Assembly (NCBI GenBank): GCA_009792885.1
Contig: WMCF01000007.1
Coordinates: forward strand, 9,091,995-9,155,994
DNA from: Eremophila alpestris peregrina
Taxonomy: Eukaryota; Chordata; Aves; Passeriformes; Alaudidae
Length of the DNA stretch: 64,000 nt
Direction: 5' to 3'
Shown here in pieces: positions 60,101 through 64,000 of the stretch (the first letter of the stretch is position 1; every line of letters starts with the position of its first letter). The notes beneath the pieces are model-generated. The model did no database searches, had not been told where the DNA came from, and saw nothing but the letters and a program-made list of their open reading frames with translations. The translations under genes were made by a program, and so were the position numbers.

Positions 60101-62431
60101 TGTATGCTACAGGCTGAAGAAGAAATACAGCTTATTAAAGGAATGGGAACATCCCTGAGCTCTTATTGCAAAACTGGAATTTCTATTAAACTTTTTTTAA
60201 TATACAGTAAATTAATACTTGTAAATTCTTAAAGAATTTGAAGTAAGTGGTTTTATAAAACCTGTCAGGATTTTGCTTATGTAAATATACTACTAGTTAT
60301 TTGCATTTACTCTATTTCTGCATGAATAGTGGAAAATACGGCAATGCATTTACTGCTAGACAACTTGTAAACAACTATGTGTATTATTTTAGTTAGCCTA
60401 TCTCTGCATTCAATTCATAAATGTTGAAATTTCAGAAAAGGCTAAAAATTATAATGGATGGAAGAAAAAAACCAGAAAACAGAAAAACTAAGCTCCCAAA
60501 GAAATAAGATGCACTGGACTGAACATTTATGCATGTTGTAAAATGAGTAACCTGACAAAAATTACCTGCAAACTGAATATTATCAAATCTGACCCACATT
60601 TGCACCATGAGGCCTGACAGGAAAAACAGAGCTTTGACTGAGTATTTCTAGCAGGCTAAAACCTCTCAGGAATCACAGAAATAAATGTTCCACCTGAGAT
60701 GAGACATGGGACCTTTCACATTTACTAATCCCCTCTGATTTAAATTGTACAGTCTGATTTTTCCACCAGATGCTAACTTTTAATGCTTTTGTTAATTGGA
60801 AAAATTAATAGGTTCAAAAATGCAAATATTTAACAGTCTCAAACAAGGTATGCCACACCTTCATGCCACTGTTGAGGAACAGGACAAGCTCCCATATCAC
60901 TGTTTGTTTCTGGGTGCAGCACTGCATTTTCAGTTATGCCAGATGGGAAATCCCTGATAGTGAGATGAGGCCATTTAGTTTGCTTGTGAGGGAAAAGGCA
61001 CTAAAACCTCCTGCAATGGCTTGGCATCGTGCACTCAAGGAATGCACTGCAACAGGGCTCAGTCACACCTCCAGCTACAGTGTGGCTGTGCTCAGTACTG
61101 ATTTTCTAAAAAAGCTGGGAGGACCATAAGAGGTGTACAATATTACACTTCAAAAACAAAAAGGAAACCTAGTACTCAAGGCATTTCACAGAATGGAATA
61201 AAAACACAGAAACTAAAAAATCCCCCAAATAAATAATTTTAAAAATCATATTTTCATGGGTACCATTAGAAATACTGTTTAGGGTGACATTTCTAATACA
61301 CGTTTCATTCTTGAGCACAGAAATTTAGAATTTTTTTTACCCTTTCAGAGTTTTTTGTTACACTTTCAGATACACTCCCACTCTGTGCAAACGGTTCCTT
61401 TTCTTCCAAAACAGTAGGCTTTGATCAGAAGTCAGCTAACCTCTCTGAAAGGCAGCTGGAAAGTGAAATAAGTATTACTGACTCCAGTAGTTTTGTGTCA
61501 GGTCTTGGGGCTTTGTTGCTATTGGGGTAGGGGAATTTTTGTTTGGGTTTTTTTTGTTTGGGTTTATTTGGTTTGGGTTTATTTGGTTTGGGTTGGGTTT
61601 TGCTCCTTTTCCTAGTTAGAGGTTGCTGACTTGTTTATTCGGTACAGTTTCTTATTCCCACCATCTCCACAGAAAATTCTCACGCTGTCCTTCTATCACC
61701 ATCTGTTGTCACTGGAATATGATCTGATTTTCAGGTGCCTCTCTCCCCCCTTTTCCTTCTTCTACTCTACATTCAAATTGGTTCAAAATAAAATCAGCCT
61801 GTTTGTTGACCCCAATTACAATGCAGAAATTATTTGGGATAGAGTGCAAAAGGATGTGTCTGTCTCAACCCAGAGATACCACCTTGCAGGGAAATGTATG
61901 CAATAAAGTATCTATAACAGCCAGTTCAAGTTTCTCTTTTCCCAGTTTAAAAAGCAGGGATGCCATTAATACCTCAGCTCAGGTGTTCACCTGTTAAATC
62001 ACAGAGCCGGATTCAAATTAATTTCTGCTTCCCCCTGGGATTTCTTATTTGCAGAGCAGCACACGTGCCCCGTAAGTAGTGAGACTTTGAGGTCTAAAGC
62101 AGCAGGTGTCACGTTCAGAGGAAGGAGAGATGCACACGCGTCTTAACAAGCAATGTACAGGTTGCTGGCGCTCAGCAGAGGGAGAATTTAAGTTCAGCTC
62201 CATTAGCAGCAGGGGGAAGGAGCGCTGTGAGCGCAGGGGCTGGCGGCAGATGCGGGCGCACTTACCTCAGCGCACCGTTCGCCTCCTCATCCGAGGAGCT
62301 GCCGCTGCAGATGTTGCCGAACGAGTGGCTGGGCTTCAGCTTGGGTTCCTCGCACTCTGAGGCGGGCTCTCTTTTCTTCCTCCTGCCGAAGAGCTTCTTG
62401 AAAGGCTGGAATTTGCCTGCCCTTTTCTTGT
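28775..62431 (-). CDS. CRACD: Capping protein-inhibiting regulator of actin dynamics (KIAA1211), nine coding exons
   Basis: CRACD is reported to inhibit actin capping protein and so promote filament growth, supporting epithelial cell junctions. The CDS in transcript order is 62431-62266, 50758-50623, 43072-42908, 40435-40367, 39082-38900, 37522-34168, 33176-32986, 31957-31792, 28935-28775. All junctions are GT-AG and in frame: 1529 full residues, or 1469 from Met at 50742, which aligns with the remembered human start (about 1233 residues). Conserved blocks: MGSRAFSHDSIFIPDG, ARLDNSAAKHKL, ELRWQEVDERQT, ALAEWASIRSRILKNAES (here LAEWASIRSRILKNAES), SPFGIKLRRTNYSLRF, QSRHSLDGSKL and the C-terminal WLALAKRKAKAWSDCPQIIK. 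RPKRQ in the fifth exon listed resembles the RPK core of capping-protein-interacting motifs (inference). The extra length is mostly the E/Q/K-rich repeat. The first exon lies beyond 64000. Confidence 0.95.
29084..29166. repeat. Two perfect 37 bp direct repeats, period 46
   Basis: The block AAAATAATCAAGTTAGGAGG plus 17 further identical bases occurs at 29084-29120 and again at 29130-29166, with 9 bp between. The identity suggests a very recent duplication or a local assembly error. Confidence 0.9.
29747..29767 (-). other. G-quadruplex candidate in CRACD intron
   Basis: On plus: C6, AA, C4, AA, C7. On the CRACD-sense strand this is three G runs with TT loops. The seven-base run could supply the fourth G tract. 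Confidence 0.4.
30630..30695 (-). mobile_element. CR1 LINE 3' tail fragment
   Basis: TTAGAATGGTTTGGGTTGGA, AAGGGCCTTTTAAGGTCATT and CCAACCC are the reverse complement of the usual CR1 3' end. Only the terminal ~65 bp is recognisable. Confidence 0.7.
31792..31957 (-). CDS. CRACD: CRACD coding exon
   Basis: Acceptor TGTTCTAG|GCTGCT and donor GTGACAG|GTACAG on minus. A serine/lysine-rich variable stretch is followed by ETAVSRLERREHLKKSNTLP and TSVT. Confidence 0.94.
31958..34167 (-). other. CRACD: CRACD introns 31958-32985 and 33177-34167
   Basis: Two short introns flank the QSRHSLDG exon. I saw nothing beyond A/T-rich intron sequence. Confidence 0.7.
32986..33176 (-). CDS. CRACD: CRACD coding exon
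   Basis: Acceptor TCTTTCAG|AAAAGC and donor GAAAAT|GTAAGC on minus. It encodes KPVLQSRHSLDGSKLLEKVE and WITLALQKQKGFREQQATRE, which are among the most conserved CRACD segments. Confidence 0.96.
34168..37522 (-). CDS. CRACD: CRACD giant exon with E/Q/K-rich repeats
   Basis: Acceptor AATTTTAG|GGATCA and donor AAGAAGG|GTATGT on minus; 1118 codons plus one base. Order: a conserved head (SLTITEFEPEDLETQLFED), a long charged helical region with fourteen 16-residue repeats (36446-37117), and further E/K-rich sequence. Then come conserved blocks ELRWQEVDERQT, PHTAILVTGAQLCG, NQIKDTACKSLLGL, EGCKFAKDLPSFLVPSFP, SPFGIKLRRTNYSLRF and a proline-rich stretch KPALAPKPTSQTPP. The single-exon layout of the core is as I remember for the family. 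Confidence 0.96.
36446..37117 (-). repeat. CRACD: Coding minisatellite, 14 x 48 bp
   Basis: Fourteen consecutive units of exactly 16 residues (48 bp), residues 315-538 counted from the conserved Met. The commonest unit is QKLKEQEEQQRQELEV. Neighbouring units in the middle (about 36734-37021) are also nearly identical at DNA level, for example the recurring TCCTTGAGCTTCTGC on the plus strand. There are no indels between units. The alternation of E/Q with K/R suggests a long single alpha-helix or coiled coil. Confidence 0.93.
37523..38899 (-). other. CRACD: CRACD intron upstream of the giant exon
   Basis: No repeat, exon or RNA gene was recognised in these 1.4 kb. Confidence 0.65.
38900..39082 (-). 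CDS. CRACD: CRACD coding exon (RPK motif)
   Basis: Acceptor CAACTAG|GTCACT and donor ACAAAG|GTATTT on minus; 61 codons, phase 0. It encodes SARPKRQFSCSGTIETINLD and ARLDNSAAKHKLSVKPKKQR. The RPK core resembles capping-protein-interacting motifs; this is inference only. Confidence 0.93.
39083..40366 (-). other. CRACD: CRACD intron with a splice-proximal microsatellite
   Basis: Besides the (TAAA)8(CA)13 array near its 3' splice site, I saw only A/T-rich sequence and a purine-rich run at 39901-39940. Confidence 0.7.
39132..39190. repeat. Compound microsatellite (TAAA)8(CA)13
   Basis: Eight TAAA units (39132-39163), one T, then thirteen CA units (39165-39190), all uninterrupted. In the CRACD transcript this reads (UG)13 then (UUUA)8, ending 49 nt before the exon that starts at 39082. 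Confidence 0.97.
40367..40435 (-). CDS. CRACD: CRACD micro-exon
   Basis: A 69 bp phase-0 exon with acceptor TTTTTTCTAG|TCCACT and donor GAAAAG|GTAAAA on minus. It encodes STDTPDFLRKMNF through HELEEK. It matches the remembered human SSDTP...EMEEK segment in position, but is weakly conserved. Phase 0 at both ends means that skipping it would keep the frame. Confidence 0.88.
40436..42907 (-). other. CRACD: CRACD intron (2.5 kb)
   Basis: No repeat family or exon was recognised. The open frame at 40912-41328 on plus has no family resemblance. Confidence 0.65.
42908..43072 (-). CDS. CRACD: CRACD coding exon
   Basis: Acceptor TTTTTCAG|CAACAG and donor AATAAA|GTAAGC on minus; 55 codons, phase 0. 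It encodes QQLAKNIKFGQPPQM and EDVLLSSPMEIETQQDTVISD. Confidence 0.93.
43205..43357. repeat. A/C-only low-complexity tract
   Basis: About 150 bp is almost entirely A and C on plus (G and T on the CRACD-sense strand), built of irregular AAACCC and AAAAC units. It contains the quadruplex motif at 43234-43251. Confidence 0.9.
43234..43251 (-). other. G-quadruplex motif on the CRACD-sense strand
   Basis: Plus CCCAACCCTCCCCCACCC. The minus strand reads GGGTGGGGGAGGGTTGGG: four G tracts with loops of 1, 1 and 2 bases, a canonical compact quadruplex. It ends about 160 nt upstream of the 3' splice site at 43073. Confidence 0.7.
50623..50758 (-). CDS. CRACD: CRACD coding exon with the conserved Met start
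   Basis: Acceptor AAACAG|ATCCTC and donor CTTCAG|GTAAGG on minus. It encodes SSHYSMGSRAFSHDSIFIPD through AIQAMSQENVLGKVKILQ. The ATG at 50742-50740 corresponds to the human start I remember. Confidence 0.95.
51550..51649. repeat. Exact 50 bp tandem duplication containing an N
   Basis: A22 followed by GTGTGCAGTTTTGGGGGCAC and ACTGGGG is present twice at period 50. The only difference is position 51599, which is N in the first copy and C (51649) in the second. Confidence 0.95.
52329..52347. repeat. (CT)n microsatellite
   Basis: A short, nearly pure CT dinucleotide run within CRACD intron sequence. Confidence 0.8.
61507..61601 (+). repeat. GT-rich low-complexity tract
   Basis: TTTGGG and GGTTTGGGTTTATTT units repeat irregularly on plus, with several GGG runs. 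It is the strand-mirror of the A/C tract at 43205-43357. Confidence 0.8.
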
Positions 62432-62635
62432 CTGCAGAGGAGAGGACAGAGCGGCGGGGGCTGAGGAGGCGCGGCAGCGGGTTCAAAGCAGGCACGGAGG
62501 GGTCAAAGAGCGAGCGGCAGCCCGGAGCAGCCCGGCCCTCGCCATGGAAATGCCGGGCTGCAACCTGCTGCCGACGCGTCACACTCCCACGGCAAGGGCA
62601 GGAGCGCCCAAACCTCTGCCCTTGCGTTTAGGGAT
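62210..62635 (-). promoter_or_regulatory. CRACD: CpG island over the CRACD basic exon
   Basis: High G+C and CpG density covers the exon at 62266-62431 and about 200 bp upstream of it on minus. The upstream part has no in-frame ATG. It may mark an internal promoter that starts transcripts at the downstream conserved Met. Confidence 0.55.
62266..62431 (-). CDS. CRACD: CRACD coding exon, basic N-terminal extension
   Basis: On the minus strand: acceptor CCTCTGCAG|ACAAG and donor GCTGAG|GTAAGT. It encodes KKRAGKFQPFKKLFGRRKKR and then KPSHSFGNICSGSSSDEE, with a basic patch before an acidic/serine stretch. It reads in frame into the SSHYSMGSRAF exon. Similar sequence begins the paralogue CRACDL (from memory). 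It starts two bases into a codon, so at least one upstream coding exon is missing. Confidence 0.88.
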
Positions 62636-64000
62636 CTGCAGCCAAACATTTGCATCAACAGAAAGGATAATTTTGCAAAACCAGAGCCTAATGCTGCTTC
62701 AGTTGTTTTAGGTTTTGTACCACAGTTTTGACCATTTTACCAGAAGAAAAACACTGGTTCGGTCACCCCGCTTTGGAAGGGGCTGGATCCTCTGCCTTGA
62801 ACTGAAAACAAACAGCTGTGTTTTAGCTATGTGGCCTCATAACTAGACAAGTCAATTTACAAATGCACAAAGACAACAGGATAAATTTCTGTTGGTTTGT
62901 ACAACAAACAAATTCTGTTGGTTTGGGTTACTTCAATAAACATCCAGCTTTATATCAGCAAAGTCAACACATTTCTCTGACTTTTTTCCCCCTAAGTAAC
63001 TGAGGACAGAATTTGACCAAGCATTTCTTTCCTTAGATACTGACATTTTCAAAGCTACACCAAAAAAAGTACAGCAAAACCACAAAACATACATGAAGAC
63101 AGGAACAAGAAATAAAGTTAACCTGGGAAAAAAGTAACCTTTTTTCTTCCACTAATGACTGGAAAAAATAAAGGCAGCTTCAAACTACTATCCCCCATCT
63201 ATAAAAAAGAAGTACTATGACCTTCTTGTTAACCACTGTCAAGAACAGGTTAATTTCTCAGGGCTGGGATGAATCAAAGAATCCATAAAACATAATAACT
63301 GTTAAAGTGCTTTATTGCTCTTAGGCTTTACCTTAATTTGGCATTAAGTCTACTTAAAACAAGCTAGTTGGTTTTATCCTTTGTTTGTTTTATTTTAAAA
63401 CCCCAGCATTCAGCCTCCTGTCATAATCTAGTTTGAGAAGCATCATATTGTACTGGTGACAAATATTTCCATGAGCTAATTCCATACCTGTGTGTGCTTT
63501 TCTCACAGGCTGTGTGCACACACTGCCTCAGCGTGCTGTACTCTTCCTGTGGGCTGGGGCTCAGCAGAAAGCCCTGGTGTGGTTACAAAGTACATGCAGG
63601 CCCTGTAGGATTTTCTGACCAGGAAACATGGAATATCTTTTGTAGTGCAATAGCATTCTTTAGTTCCACCTTGGGCTTTACACTCTACTTTGCTATACCT
63701 AAGCAAGTATACTCACATCTCCAACCAGACCCATTGCTTGCTGCTCAATTCTGACTTTAGACATATGTAGAATGTATTTATATATAATAGAATCTATTCC
63801 TAAATGAAACTCCTAAAAGACAGGCAGCCAATCATGCAGAGAAAGAGAGAAATTATTGCTCTTGGCCACAGCTTCTCTGACCCTTTACGCACTTCAGAAA
63901 CTGCAAAACACCATAAATCAAATGGTAGAGCATACAGGACAGAAAGCATTGGTACCAGACAGAAGACTGGGTAGAAGAGATATTTGTTCAGATTCTCACC
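62636..64000 (-). other. CRACD: CRACD intron to the window edge
   Basis: A/T-rich, with no exon recognised. A near-repeat of TTCTGTTGGTTTG occurs at 62887 and 62913. The last bases read GGTGAG on minus, donor-like, at the very edge. Confidence 0.5.

Larger units (their letters stand above)
50759..62265 (-). other. CRACD: CRACD intron (11.5 kb)
   Basis: Content I could identify: a 50 bp duplication with an N (51550-51649), a CT microsatellite near 52329-52347, a small G+C-rich patch at 55070-55140 and a GT-rich tract at 61507-61601. No exon or RNA gene was recognised. Confidence 0.6.

Noticed and set aside
62262..62582. Open frame continuing upstream of the CRACD basic exon, beginning at GTG
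   Set aside because: There is no in-frame ATG upstream, and a good pyrimidine tract with CTGCAG marks an acceptor at 62432. The openness follows from high G+C.
62227..62631. Plus-strand ORFs in the CRACD CpG island
   Set aside because: G+C-rich shadow frames without homology.

Overview
This is a vertebrate nuclear window, most likely from a bird. It carries spliced GT-AG genes with short introns, and several truncated CR1-type LINE fragments that are typical of bird and reptile genomes. The gene order is PPAT(+) - AASDH(+) - CRACD(-). As I recall it, this is the inverted form of the human chromosome 4q12 order CRACD-AASDH-PPAT. I assigned the genes by comparing the translated exons with remembered vertebrate proteins; no search was run.

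Layout. Positions 1-4315 hold the last five coding exons of PPAT, the amidotransferase that opens de novo purine synthesis. A long A/T-rich 3' UTR with several poly(A) signals follows. A CR1 fragment (about 6790-6998) precedes a strong CpG island (about 7010-7840) that is the probable AASDH promoter. AASDH then runs from 8166 to 25100 in 14 coding exons. They join in frame to 1123 codons: an acyl-adenylating domain, a phosphopantetheine carrier domain and a PQQ-type beta-propeller. Its 3' end converges on CRACD (KIAA1211), an actin capping-protein regulator on the minus strand. Nine CRACD coding exons lie between 62431 and 28775. One of them, 3.36 kb long, encodes a glutamate/glutamine/lysine-rich region. 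The first CRACD exon(s) lie beyond the right edge.

All 28 exon junctions I placed use GT donors and AG acceptors and keep the reading frame, so the three gene models are well supported. PPAT is purine metabolism, AASDH is an NRPS-like activating enzyme reported to load beta-alanine, and CRACD is cytoskeletal. They are neighbours by conserved synteny rather than members of one pathway.

The most notable non-standard signals are these: a 14 x 48 bp in-register coding minisatellite in CRACD; a (UG)13(UUUA)8 tract just upstream of a CRACD 3' splice site; a strong G-quadruplex motif in a CRACD intron; a second CpG-dense island inside AASDH intron 1; an out-of-frame overlapping ORF at the AASDH start codon; and an exact 50 bp duplication carrying a single N that looks like an assembly join. 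I saw no CRISPR array, tRNA, rRNA or intact mobile element, and no system that is clearly new.
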